Source: Comamonadaceae bacterium
GTDB lineage: Bacteria > Pseudomonadota > Gammaproteobacteria > Burkholderiales > Burkholderiaceae_C
Assembly: GCA_024642025.1 (NCBI GenBank)
Contig: JAHEBY010000040.1
Coordinates: 1-11,889 of the forward strand
Length of the DNA stretch: 11,889 nucleotides
Direction: 5' to 3'
The notes under the pieces are model-generated. The model made no database searches. It was given only the letters and a program-made list of their open reading frames with translations, and was not told the DNA's origin. Of this stretch, positions 5,423-11,889 are shown piece by piece. Each line of letters starts with the position of its first letter. Position 1 is the stretch's first letter. A program made the position numbers and the translations under genes.

Positions 5423-8229
5423 GCCGTTGCCTCCAAAAGTTCGCGCAATTCCAGCAAGGCCCGGTACTGCTCACGTCGCACCCTTTCAAGCGTCCTGCTC
5501 GCGTCGGCCAGGCGTCCTTCGCGACCATACCTTTCCAAGTCACGGTAACAATCTGCCAGAGTCTCCGCGCCCAGGTTGGCGGCACTGGACTTCATGCTGT
5601 GCGCCGCCTGCACCACTGCTTTGGCATCGTCCTGGACCAACGCGCTTGCAACGGCGGCCAAGTGGCGTTCAGCAGACACGATGAACGAACTAACCAACTG
5701 CGTGACCAGCGCGTGGCTGCCGGGCTCATCCAGCTCTTGCAAGGCGCTGATCGCTCTGGAATTGATGGCCGGGGGCGAGGCATCCTGGTTGCTCGCATCG
5801 CCCCGCTCGGCTGGGACCGCCGAGGTCAGCGGTGCCAGCGCTGGGAGCTGCCCCTGCTCCAGCCAGCTTGCCAACTGGGCGTGCAGGGCCGCCTTGGTAA
5901 AAGGTTTGGCTATGAAGCCATCCATACCGGCATTCCGGCAGGCCTGTTCGTCCCCTTGCATGGCGTTGGCCGTCACGGCAACGATGGGTAGCGTCTTGCC
6001 ACGCCCATCTGGAAGGTTTCGGATCGCCGCGGTGGCCTCAAACCCATCCATCACCGGCATCTGGCAGTCCATCAGAACCAGATCGAAATCAGCTCTGCGG
6101 ACCCAGTCGACAGCTTCGGCCCCGTGGTTAGCGACCTCGAAGGACAGCCCGAGCTTGCCTAGCATGGCTTTGGCAACGCCCTGATTAATCGGGTTGTCTT
6201 CCACCAGCAGCACATACCCGTGCAATCCCTCCGATGCGCTATCAGACTGACGCTGCGGCCGGACAGTCTGCGGCTCTTCACAGGCGGCTTGAACTACAAG
6301 CGAGTCAATCGCTTGGTGCAGGTCGGCGCGCCGCACGGGCTTGTGCAGGTACCGCAAGATACCCATATCGACACGCTCCTGCTGGCTGGCGCTGGCGTAG
6401 GTAGAGCTGAGCATGATGAGCCTGGTCGATGCCAAAGCTGGTTGCTTTTGTATCGCAGCGGCCAGCTGCAGGCCATCCATCGCTGGCATGTGCATATCCA
6501 GAATCGCCAGATCAAACGTCCGCTTCTCGCGTAATCCGGTTGCCATCGCGTCCAGCGCCGCCTTGCCACCGTCAACGCAGGACACTTGCATGTCCCAGCC
6601 CTGAAGCTGGTGCATCAGAATGTCGCGGTTGGTCTGGTTGTCGTCCACCACAAGCACCCGCTTGCCTTTGAGCGCTTTGCCCTCAAGCTGGGCAGTCACG
6701 GTCGAATGGGATAGCGGCAAACGCAGGTCAACAATGAATGACGAGCCCGCACCAGGCGTGCTCTCGACCCGAACGCTGCCACCCATCAGCGTCAGCAAGC
6801 GCCGGCAGATAGCCAAGCCAAGGCCAGTGCCACCATATTGGCGTGTGGTAGAACCGTCGGCCTGCGAGAAGTGCTCGAATATCTTGTCGCGAGCCTCAGG
6901 CGCGATACCCACACCCGTGTCGTCCACACTGATCCGCACCACCGCCTCGCGCAAGCCCCGCTCGACCAAAGTCGCACGAACCACAACTTCGCCTTGCTCC
7001 GTGAACTTGATCGCGTTGCCGAGCAAGTTCGAGATCACCTGTCGCAGGCGCAAGGGGTCACCGCGCAGCGCGAGCGGGGCATTGTGCGGAAGAAACTGCG
7101 CAGCCAGTTCGACGCCCTTCGCTTCGGCCGGTTGCGCGAACATGGCCAACGCATCCTCGACCACATTGACCAGACAAAAGTCGACCTCTTCCAGCTCCAA
7201 ATGTCCCGACTCGATCTTGGAAAAGTCCAGGATGTCATTGATCACACCCAGCAAATGGCGGCCCGAGGCGCTCACTGCTTCGGCCCAGGCGCGCTGCTGC
7301 GGACCCAGTTCACTGTCCATCAGCAGCTCGTTCATGCCTAGCACGCCGTTCATGGGTGTGCGGATCTCATGGCTCATGGTGGCCAGAAACTCGCTTTTGG
7401 CACGGTTGGCCGCCTCGGCAGCCTCCTTGGCGAGCATCAGTTCGGCAGTTCGCGCGCCGACCAGTTCTTCAAGGTGGTCCCGGTGCTCTGCCAAGCTGCT
7501 GTCGCGCTGTTGAATTTGCTCCAGCATGCCATTGAAGCCGTCCGCCAGAGCGTTCAGTTCGAGGATGCCGCCCGCTTGCGCACGCAAGCCATAGTCGCCA
7601 TCTCGCGACACACGTTGGGTCAGTTGCTCCAGGTCAGACAACGGGGTCAGCACACGCGCATTCAGCCGCGTCAGTAGCACCCGTCCGACAAGTAATGCAA
7701 AAAACACGGCGGCAAGGGTTGTCAATGCCAGACGAGAGGTTTCAAAATAGAGTGGTTTCAGGTCAACCGAAAAATGCACTGTGCCGCGAGATTGCCCCTC
7801 AAACATCACGGGTTGCGTCACCTCAATACGTCCCGGGCTGATGGATTTGGCTTCAAAATCACTTGTGAGAGTCGGCGCAGGGACCACGCCTCCTTCATGT
7901 TGGTAGCGCGCAAAGACCGCACGCCCAGGCAAGTAAAGCGTGGCGCTCTGAACCTGCGGCAGATTGCGCAAGGGCTGCAAAAGTTCCCACGCCGTTTTGG
8001 TGTCCTGGAACACAACTGCAGCCGCCGCGCTTTCAGCCAGCATTCGGGCTTGCAGCCGGGATGTTTCAGTCAGCTCAATTAAGCGGGACGCAAATCCGCT
8101 GGCAAGCGACAAGACCGTCACGATAGCGACCACTACCCCCAGCGTGACCCGGTTGATATGTCGCAGGCTTGCCGCCAGCGTAACCGGGGTTGCCCGGACC
8201 AGTTTGCAAGTATTTTGCTCGCGCATCAT
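5419..8229 (-). CDS. Membrane hybrid histidine kinase with two receivers and an Hpt domain
   Basis: This 936-residue protein sits in the inner membrane. A first membrane segment (~28-48) and a second (~165-186) enclose a periplasmic sensor of ~115 residues, CHASE8-like in its ARMLAESAAAAVVF start. A HAMP linker (~187-245), coiled coil, HisKA with phosphorylated H287 in SHEIRTP, and an ATPase domain with the N box around N405, DTGVGIA and GGTGLGL follow. Two receiver domains have D578 (ILDMHMP) and D721 (MDCQMP). A C-terminal Hpt domain has H877 in AAHSMKSSAANLG. The order is that of BarA/TorS-type phosphorelay kinases. All key residues are present. The gene overlaps the YfiR-like gene by ATGA with GAGG seven bases before its ATG, and the GGDEF-EAL gene by GTGA. 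Its Hpt histidine could pass phosphate to D56 of that next protein, and the YfiR-like protein is a candidate ligand for its sensor; both are inferences. Confidence 0.94.
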   Translation of the reverse strand: MMREQNTCKLVRATPVTLAASLRHINRVTLGVVVAIVTVLSLASGFASRLIELTETSRLQARMLAESAAAAVVFQDTKTAWELLQPLRNLPQVQSATLYLPGRAVFARYQHEGGVVPAPTLTSDFEAKSISPGRIEVTQPVMFEGQSRGTVHFSVDLKPLYFETSRLALTTLAAVFFALLVGRVLLTRLNARVLTPLSDLEQLTQRVSRDGDYGLRAQAGGILELNALADGFNGMLEQIQQRDSSLAEHRDHLEELVGARTAELMLAKEAAEAANRAKSEFLATMSHEIRTPMNGVLGMNELLMDSELGPQQRAWAEAVSASGRHLLGVINDILDFSKIESGHLELEEVDFCLVNVVEDALAMFAQPAEAKGVELAAQFLPHNAPLALRGDPLRLRQVISNLLGNAIKFTEQGEVVVRATLVERGLREAVVRISVDDTGVGIAPEARDKIFEHFSQADGSTTRQYGGTGLGLAICRRLLTLMGGSVRVESTPGAGSSFIVDLRLPLSHSTVTAQLEGKALKGKRVLVVDDNQTNRDILMHQLQGWDMQVSCVDGGKAALDAMATGLREKRTFDLAILDMHMPAMDGLQLAAAIQKQPALASTRLIMLSSTYASASQQERVDMGILRYLHKPVRRADLHQAIDSLVVQAACEEPQTVRPQRQSDSASEGLHGYVLLVEDNPINQGVAKAMLGKLGLSFEVANHGAEAVDWVRRADFDLVLMDCQMPVMDGFEATAAIRNLPDGRGKTLPIVAVTANAMQGDEQACRNAGMDGFIAKPFTKAALHAQLASWLEQGQLPALAPLTSAVPAERGDASNQDASPPAINSRAISALQELDEPGSHALVTQLVSSFIVSAERHLAAVASALVQDDAKAVVQAAHSMKSSAANLGAETLADCYRDLERYGREGRLADASRTLERVRREQYRALLELRELLEATA
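5430..5434 (-). promoter_or_regulatory. Shine-Dalgarno GGAGG for the GTG start at 5422
   Basis: The complement reads GGAGG seven bases before a GTG that overlaps the kinase stop codon (GTGA). It makes the unusual start codon convincing and indicates translational coupling of kinase and output protein. Confidence 0.75.
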
Positions 8230-8765
8230 TGAATGACCTCAGTGGCGAGGCGCAGCAGCTTGGAGCTGATCGTGAGGCGCGCATTACGGGCAGCCACGAC
8301 GTTTGCCTCGATGTTCACTCTGCCATGCGCCAGATTCATGTTCAGCATGGCGCCTTCGCGCACGGCACCCGGGGTATCGGCGACGATCAGCACCGGCATG
8401 TCACGCACCGCTTCGACGACACGCGGCATCTGGGTGAATGCGGAGTCTGCAACAAACACCACATGGCAGCCTTTGAGCCCTTCTATGCTCTTCTTTCGAA
8501 GCAACTCGATCTTGCGAGACCCCACGGATTTACCGTCGAGCGGGTCAATCTCCGCCAAAAAAGGGTCGGCGCCATAAATGCACAGATTAATGGTGGCACC
8601 TACATCGGCTGGCCACTCTGTGAAGGAGACGAAGTTGTACAGGAAAGCCGCCTTCAGGCGGTATTCCGGCAGGTCTTCGCTCCAGGCAGGCGCTGTACCC
8701 AGCAGGCACGCAAAGACCAGCCAAAGCTGCATGAGCAAACGGAGTGCACCGGCGCTATGCAGCAC
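8226..8765 (-). CDS. YfiR family periplasmic protein (DUF4154)
   Basis: The diagnostic block EYRLKAAFLYNFVSFTEWP follows directly after a signal peptide (hydrophobic MQLWLVFACLLGTAPAWS). In Pseudomonas YfiR is a periplasmic repressor of the cyclase YfiN, so a role in the periplasm as sensor or inhibitor is likely. Cysteines in NLCIYG and KGCHVVF may form a disulfide; no second pair is visible. The start is uncertain: the GTG at 8765 has GGAG six bases upstream and is preferred (179 residues); ATGs at 8777 and 8813 are in frame but have poor ribosome sites, and 8813 adds residues unlike a signal peptide. The gene overlaps the small upstream gene by 11 bases and the kinase by ATGA, tying it to both. 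A target in the kinase's periplasmic domain is inferred from the neighbourhood only. Confidence 0.87.
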   Translation of the reverse strand: MLHSAGALRLLMQLWLVFACLLGTAPAWSEDLPEYRLKAAFLYNFVSFTEWPADVGATINLCIYGADPFLAEIDPLDGKSVGSRKIELLRKKSIEGLKGCHVVFVADSAFTQMPRVVEAVRDMPVLIVADTPGAVREGAMLNMNLAHGRVNIEANVVAARNARLTISSKLLRLATEVIQ

Positions 8766-9021
8766 GACCGACTCCATTGTTGCGGCGCCGCGCGGCGCCA
8801 GCCGTATCGGCATCCATCGTCAACGGCCCATTTGCGACACTGTGCGTTTTAATCCGCAGCTCCATGAGTCGCTCGAGAGGCAAGCTAAGGAGGGCGTCGA
8901 GCGTCCAGGCTCCGGCCGAGCCTGAGGACAGCGCACATAGCGCCAGTACCATTCGGGTGGCCGCACGTCGCCACTGGCCATGGTCAAGCGCGCGCTTTCT
9001 GAAAGAATGAGGTGAACGCAT
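8755..9021 (-). CDS. Small predicted secreted protein between receptor and YfiR-like gene
   Basis: This 88-residue frame begins six bases after the receptor stop and ends inside the start of the YfiR-like gene. The N-terminus has several Arg/Lys/His, then a hydrophobic run MVLALCALSSGSAGAW (24-39) like a signal peptide with cleavage near A38. The following LDALLSLPLERLMELRI (41-57) resembles the start of the mature TonB receptor next door (LTALSLEQLLDLRV). No other domain is seen; the last ~25 residues are Ala/Arg-rich and may be a frame overlap without function. The ribosome site is weak (GAG six bases before the ATG). It may be a genuine microprotein of the operon, or the remnant of a duplicated receptor gene. 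Without it, about 260 bases between two tightly linked genes would be unexplained. Confidence 0.5.
   Translation of the reverse strand: MRSPHSFRKRALDHGQWRRAATRMVLALCALSSGSAGAWTLDALLSLPLERLMELRIKTHSVANGPLTMDADTAGAARRRNNGVGRAA
8772..8775 (-). promoter_or_regulatory. Shine-Dalgarno GGAG favouring a GTG start at 8765
   Basis: The complement reads GGAG six bases before GTG at 8765. The in-frame ATG at 8777 overlaps this site itself and has no site of its own. This places the start of the YfiR-like gene 8 bases before the stop of the small upstream reading frame. Confidence 0.5.
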
Positions 9022-9027
9022 GTTCGC

Positions 9028-11019
9028 TCAGAACCTGTAAAGCGCCTCAAACTGCACGCTTCGGCCGTCTTGCTCGAATGATTTTTGCCAGTTGTTGTCA
9101 GAACCCGGGATCGAGTAACGTTTGTCGAACAGGTTGCGCAGTGTCACAGCGACCTCCAGGCCCTTTGCCAGTTTGTCTGTGCTCAGGCGCAGGTTCGACA
9201 CCGCATAGCCACCAATGGCACCACCATCAATGGCCAAGCGAGGGCCATCGTAGCGCAGCTCATACCCCAGACGCAGGCCCGCCACAGGCAGTGGCGCTGA
9301 ATAATTCATCTTGGCCAGCACCTGCGGCGAATTGGCCAGGCGAACCCCGCCAGGCTGGCTCGCATTTTGAAGCGAAAGGCTGCCGCGCAATCGCGCGCCC
9401 GACTTCCACGATTTGTCGGCGGAAAGCTCAAGGCCCCTGGCCGTCACTTCGGCGCCCGACTGGTATTGCGCTATGCCCGAGATGGGGTCGGTGCCCTGCT
9501 GGATGATGTCATGCATCTTCCACTGGTACAGCGACGCCCGCAATTGCAGGTCGCTGCCGACGCGCTGATCGGCCACCAGCTCCATCGTATCAATGCGCTC
9601 ACCCCTCAAATTAGGGTTGGCAACCTGCGCTTGTTGGTCGTCGTAATCGCGCTCATAGCTGTTGGGCGCACGATGCGCGCGCCCGTAGAGTGCTTTCAGT
9701 GTTGTGGCGTCAGACGCTTGCCAGATCAGACCCGCGCGCGGGCTAAGCTTGGTGCCCGATGTCGTGCCGTTGTCCACACGCAGGCCCAGCGTAGCCGTCA
9801 GCGGCTCGGAAATGCGCCATTCATCCTGAGCATAAATTCCTTTGCGAAGCGCAGGGCTACTAAAAACCAGGTTGTTGGCAGGATTGGCTGTATCAATCAC
9901 ATATTGATCTGCCTGCGGACTGTTTTGAGCCTCCAAACCCAGCAACAATTTATGGTCGGAAATGCCGAGATACAGGGCCCGCAATTCCCCACCCTGCCAG
10001 TTGCCAAAGGCCGGGTACTGAAACGGTGTGGTGTAACTTAGCGTGCTGTCGTATTGATTCTGCCCTGCAAACAAGCGGGCATTCACCTGCAACTTGTTGT
10101 CAAGGAAGTTGTCTTGGTATTGCCCCTGAACAAAAGTATAGCGATCGCTCTGAAAGCTGCCGGCCACGAACGGGTCGGACTTAAATGCCCCCGTGGGGTC
10201 GTCTTTGCGACGTTTGCCGTGCATGAATTCAAAAGACCATGGTCCGAGCGAAGCTTTGCCGTAAAATTGCCCCACGCGATCGCCGTCCAGCCCGGCGGCC
10301 ACGCCCGATACGCCCGTGTCGTAGTTAAAAAAAAGGTCCTGGCCGCGCGCCGCCAAGCCTGAGGCTGAAAGCAGCACATCCAGACCATTGTCCAGCGTCT
10401 TACCCCAGGAGACACGTCCCTCGCGCTGGAGCCCGGGTTGCTGAAACCGCGCCACGACTTCCGCACCATCTACGCCCGACCCCGACCTCGTGATGACATT
10501 GACCACACCCAACATGGCGTTCTGACCGTATACCGCACCCCCCGGCCCGGGAATGAATTCAATGCGCTCCACCAGATCAAGGTCGAGCGGAAGGCTGCGG
10601 CCGGTTTGTCCAACGTCAAATAGCGCATCGTTGATCCGGTTTCCATTGACCGTTACAAGCACACGGGTGTTGTAGTCACCTGGAAGGCCAAAGCCGCGAG
10701 CGCCGATGTACTGATACTGCCGGTCGTAGATGACATACATGCCGGGCAGGCTGGCAAGCGCGTCCCCAAGCGTGCGCCAACCGAAGGTCCGAATCTCGTC
10801 GCGGGTGATGATGTTGACCGCTGCAGCGACCTGGCTCTGCTTTTGCTCGTACTTGGAGGCACCGACTACTCTAAGGTCGAGCAGTTGCTCCAGACTAAGC
10901 GCGGTCAGGTCGGTAGCGGCCTGCGCAGACAACGCTGTCGCAAAACTGACGCAAAACAGGAGCTTTCCCGTGCCGTGCTGGTGCACCCATCTCAGAAGTG
11001 GTTTGATACGTACGCACAT
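9028..11019 (-). CDS. TonB-dependent outer-membrane receptor
   Basis: The protein has 663 residues. A signal peptide (1 to ~35, ending SAQA) is followed by DLTALSLEQLLDLRVVGASK, typical of one receptor class, and a plug domain (~60-178) with VNIITRDEI, LPGMYV, GARGFG, VLVTVNGNRIND and VERIEFIPGPGGAVYG. The rest is a beta-barrel with NANPNLRGER-like segment VANPNLRGERID near 460, LRNLFDKRYSIPGS near the end and a C-terminal Phe (LYRF), as expected for insertion into the outer membrane. Such receptors import siderophores, cobalamin, sugars or other ligands with TonB energy; the ligand cannot be told. No cobalamin riboswitch is recognised upstream. The ATG at 11019 has AAGG six bases upstream and lies 13 bases after a possible leader peptide. 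As first large gene of the operon it may deliver or sense the ligand for the YfiR-kinase chain. A run of eight T lies in its coding sequence. Confidence 0.93.
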   Translation of the reverse strand: MCVRIKPLLRWVHQHGTGKLLFCVSFATALSAQAATDLTALSLEQLLDLRVVGASKYEQKQSQVAAAVNIITRDEIRTFGWRTLGDALASLPGMYVIYDRQYQYIGARGFGLPGDYNTRVLVTVNGNRINDALFDVGQTGRSLPLDLDLVERIEFIPGPGGAVYGQNAMLGVVNVITRSGSGVDGAEVVARFQQPGLQREGRVSWGKTLDNGLDVLLSASGLAARGQDLFFNYDTGVSGVAAGLDGDRVGQFYGKASLGPWSFEFMHGKRRKDDPTGAFKSDPFVAGSFQSDRYTFVQGQYQDNFLDNKLQVNARLFAGQNQYDSTLSYTTPFQYPAFGNWQGGELRALYLGISDHKLLLGLEAQNSPQADQYVIDTANPANNLVFSSPALRKGIYAQDEWRISEPLTATLGLRVDNGTTSGTKLSPRAGLIWQASDATTLKALYGRAHRAPNSYERDYDDQQAQVANPNLRGERIDTMELVADQRVGSDLQLRASLYQWKMHDIIQQGTDPISGIAQYQSGAEVTARGLELSADKSWKSGARLRGSLSLQNASQPGGVRLANSPQVLAKMNYSAPLPVAGLRLGYELRYDGPRLAIDGGAIGGYAVSNLRLSTDKLAKGLEVAVTLRNLFDKRYSIPGSDNNWQKSFEQDGRSVQFEALYRF
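10327..10334 (-). repeat. Eight-T homopolymer within the receptor gene
   Basis: The coding strand has eight consecutive T spanning the codons for L229-F230-F231. It is in frame here. In a GC-rich gene this run stands out, and slippage by one base would truncate the receptor within the barrel. Confidence 0.7.
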
Positions 11020-11032
11020 AGTTCACCTTTCG

Positions 11033-11095
11033 TTACAGGATATCGGCGCCATCCGCGATATCTTGAGGCTGTCGCGCATGTGCAACTTCAGGCAT
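11033..11095 (-). CDS. Possible 20-residue leader peptide upstream of the receptor gene
   Basis: An ATG at 11095 opens a 20-codon frame (MPEVAHARQPQDIADGADIL) ending with TAA at 11033, 13 bases before the receptor ATG. It has AGGAG eight bases upstream, a better ribosome site than that of the receptor itself. It is in a different frame from the receptor. Its second half contains the inverted repeat GATATCG/CGATATC. The peptide has no run of one amino acid as in classical attenuators and no hydrophobic segment. It may regulate receptor translation by coupling; I do not recognise it, and it could be a chance frame. Confidence 0.45.
   Translation of the reverse strand: MPEVAHARQPQDIADGADIL
11039..11062. 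repeat. Inverted repeat within the leader frame
   Basis: The arms GATATCG (11039-11045) and CGATATC (11056-11062) are exact reverse complements, ten bases apart. In RNA the stem would end four bases before the leader stop codon and about 19 bases before the receptor start, so it could affect ribosome passage; it could equally be a protein site in DNA. Confidence 0.45.
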
Positions 11096-11103
11096 AGCCG
11101 TCG

Positions 11104-11108
11104 CTCCT
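11104..11108 (-). promoter_or_regulatory. Shine-Dalgarno AGGAG of the leader frame
   Basis: The complement reads AGGAG, eight bases before the ATG at 11095. It is the strongest ribosome site between the intergenic region and the receptor gene and is the main evidence for translation of the short frame. Confidence 0.5.
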
Positions 11109-11116
11109 GATTTTAG

Positions 11117-11216
11117 GCAAATTTCACATCATGGAGCCAGTGCCTTCGCCCGCAACTGCAAATTTAACTGCGCCAGCCAGGTAGCTGAGATACATCGAAA
11201 AGAACAAGAAATTTGC
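11117..11216. repeat. Three copies of the 8-mer GCAAATTT upstream of the receptor operon
   Basis: GCAAATTT occurs at 11117-11124 and 11158-11165, and its reverse complement AAATTTGC at 11209-11216. The starts are 41 and 51 bases apart, close to whole helical turns. The position, before the leader frame and receptor gene, would suit a regulator that binds to multiple sites; the AT-rich composition makes chance possible. Confidence 0.35.
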
Positions 11217-11508
11217 GCCATAAAAAAGGCCGCTTCCCCGCGTCAGATATAGGTAAAAAGCCACCTTTTATATTGCTATAAACGAGATATTTTCGGGATC
11301 TGTGTCCCAAGTCCACCCTGCTTCAAAGGCATCCAATCAGCCGCCACCGTTTGGGAGAAACGAATCGGTCTCAATGCGGAGCCCCAAGCGGAAAGTAATA
11401 GAGATACAGGCGCGCCATCAATATTTTGGGGTGGTCCGGGTCGACTATTAAAAAAATGCATGGCACGCGTCGTTCGTGAGTAGCGATCAGTCAAGTTACC
11501 TAGCGTTA

Positions 11509-11533
11509 CGTCAATTACAAGTGCCAATTGACG
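11509..11533. promoter_or_regulatory. Operator-like dyad upstream of the secreted-protein gene
   Basis: CGTCAATT (11509-11516) and AATTGACG (11526-11533) are exact reverse complements with nine bases between. The right arm includes TTGACG, a good -35 box match for rightward transcription, although the CATACC found 18 bases on is a poor -10 box. The dyad lies about 150 bases before the ATG at 11680. Confidence 0.45.
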
Positions 11534-11679
11534 GCGAAATCACTTGCGGGCCATACCATCTTTCGAATCTTCAGCTTTAGCCGCACCATTGATTCATGGC
11601 AGCAGCCCTAAAAATGCATATCTGAAACGTGTACGTGACTTGGCACCAAAGACACCCCCCCAACTCAGGAGTAAACCAG

Positions 11680-11889
11680 ATGTCCAGCATCCAATTCTCA
11701 AAAAACAAATTCGTTGTGGCTGGCCTGCTCGCTGCCGCCACGGCCGCTTCGGCCCAGACGGTACAAAGCTTTACGGTGGTCAATGCCGACACGGGGGCCG
11801 ATATTGGTACGTTTACGGGCAGCGCCACGCTCTCAAGCCGTCCGGCCAACATCAATGTGCGGGCCAACGTGGCGGGCACATCCAAAGTC
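11680..11889 (+). CDS. Secreted protein with a beta-sandwich-like module, 3'-truncated by window edge
   Basis: The ATG at 11680 has GGAG eight bases upstream, and the frame stays open to the window end (70 residues). A clear signal peptide (KNKFVVAGLLAAATAASA, cleavage after A25) shows export. The next part, SFTVVNADTGADIGTFTG and then a hydrophobic pattern leading to INVRANVAGTSKV, resembles short repeats in surface and malectin-associated proteins of the form 'tlvNadtd..Ig...dG...l...innirAn..g...Vkf'; this is recalled similarity, not a search. The C-terminus, and so any anchor such as PEP-CTERM, lies outside. It is transcribed away from the receptor operon, and a regulatory link is possible through the shared intergenic region but not shown. 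Confidence 0.65.
   Translation, partial: MSSIQFSKNKFVVAGLLAAATAASAQTVQSFTVVNADTGADIGTFTGSATLSSRPANINVRANVAGTSKV

Larger units (their letters stand above)
11096..11679. other. Divergent intergenic region between the receptor operon and the secreted-protein gene
   Basis: About 580 bases with no convincing gene; an 83-codon frame on the - strand (11276-11527) has no family signature, signal peptide or ribosome site that I can see. It should hold the promoters of both the leftward operon and the rightward gene. Visible elements are the 8-mer repeats on the left, the dyad at 11509-11533 and a run of seven C at 11655-11661. No clear -35/-10 pair was found for the operon; TAAAAT on the - strand near the leader ribosome site resembles a -10 box but lacks a -35 partner. 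Confidence 0.5.

Noticed and set aside
11150..11180. A sigma-54 promoter suggested by TGGCGC and TTTGC on the - strand
   Set aside because: The distance between the GG and GC elements is 13 bases instead of ten.
11020..11260. A cobalamin or cyclic-di-GMP riboswitch before the receptor gene
   Set aside because: Neither the B12 box nor the GEMM core could be found on the - strand.
11276..11527. An 83-codon open frame on the - strand in the intergenic region
   Set aside because: No recognisable motif, signal peptide or ribosome site; it starts and ends without relation to neighbours.

Overview
The window looks like chromosomal DNA of a GC-rich betaproteobacterium, most likely of the Comamonadaceae/Burkholderiales (Rhodoferax/Polaromonas type). 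This is inferred from codon use, protein families and an intergenic repeat style recalled from that group; no database was searched. Both ends cut through genes.

Left part (1-1713, + strand): the 3' end of an NRDE/TANGO2-family gene is translationally coupled (ATGA overlap, good ribosome site) to a gene for an OlsB/hemolysin-like GNAT acyltransferase. That gene opens with an AT-rich stretch carrying a perfect 10-bp dyad. An intergenic repeat follows its stop codon, and a second, degenerate copy lies behind the next long operon.

Middle (1745-2994, - strand): a two-gene toxin-antitoxin module of the RES / MbcA-ParS-Xre type. The antitoxin gene comes first. Its promoter is overlaid by one of two near-identical palindromes whose centres are exactly 21 bp apart, which is a clear layout for autoregulation.

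Main block (11095 down to 3290, - strand): a tightly packed operon with overlapping or nearly touching genes. In order of transcription it holds a possible 20-codon leader peptide, a TonB-dependent outer-membrane receptor, a small predicted secreted protein whose mature start resembles the receptor's own start, a periplasmic YfiR/DUF4154 protein, a membrane hybrid histidine kinase (periplasmic sensor, HAMP, HisKA, HATPase, two receiver domains, Hpt), and a cytoplasmic receiver-PAS-GGDEF-EAL protein. Together these provide a candidate signalling chain from the outer membrane through periplasm and inner membrane to cyclic-di-GMP turnover. It recalls the YfiBNR logic, with a TonB receptor in the outer-membrane position and a phosphorelay in the inner membrane. 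The individual families are known; the connected circuit is inference from gene order.

Right end (11096-11889): about 580 bp of divergent intergenic DNA with several dyads and repeated 8-mers, then the start of a + strand gene for a secreted protein with an apparent beta-sandwich module, cut by the window end.
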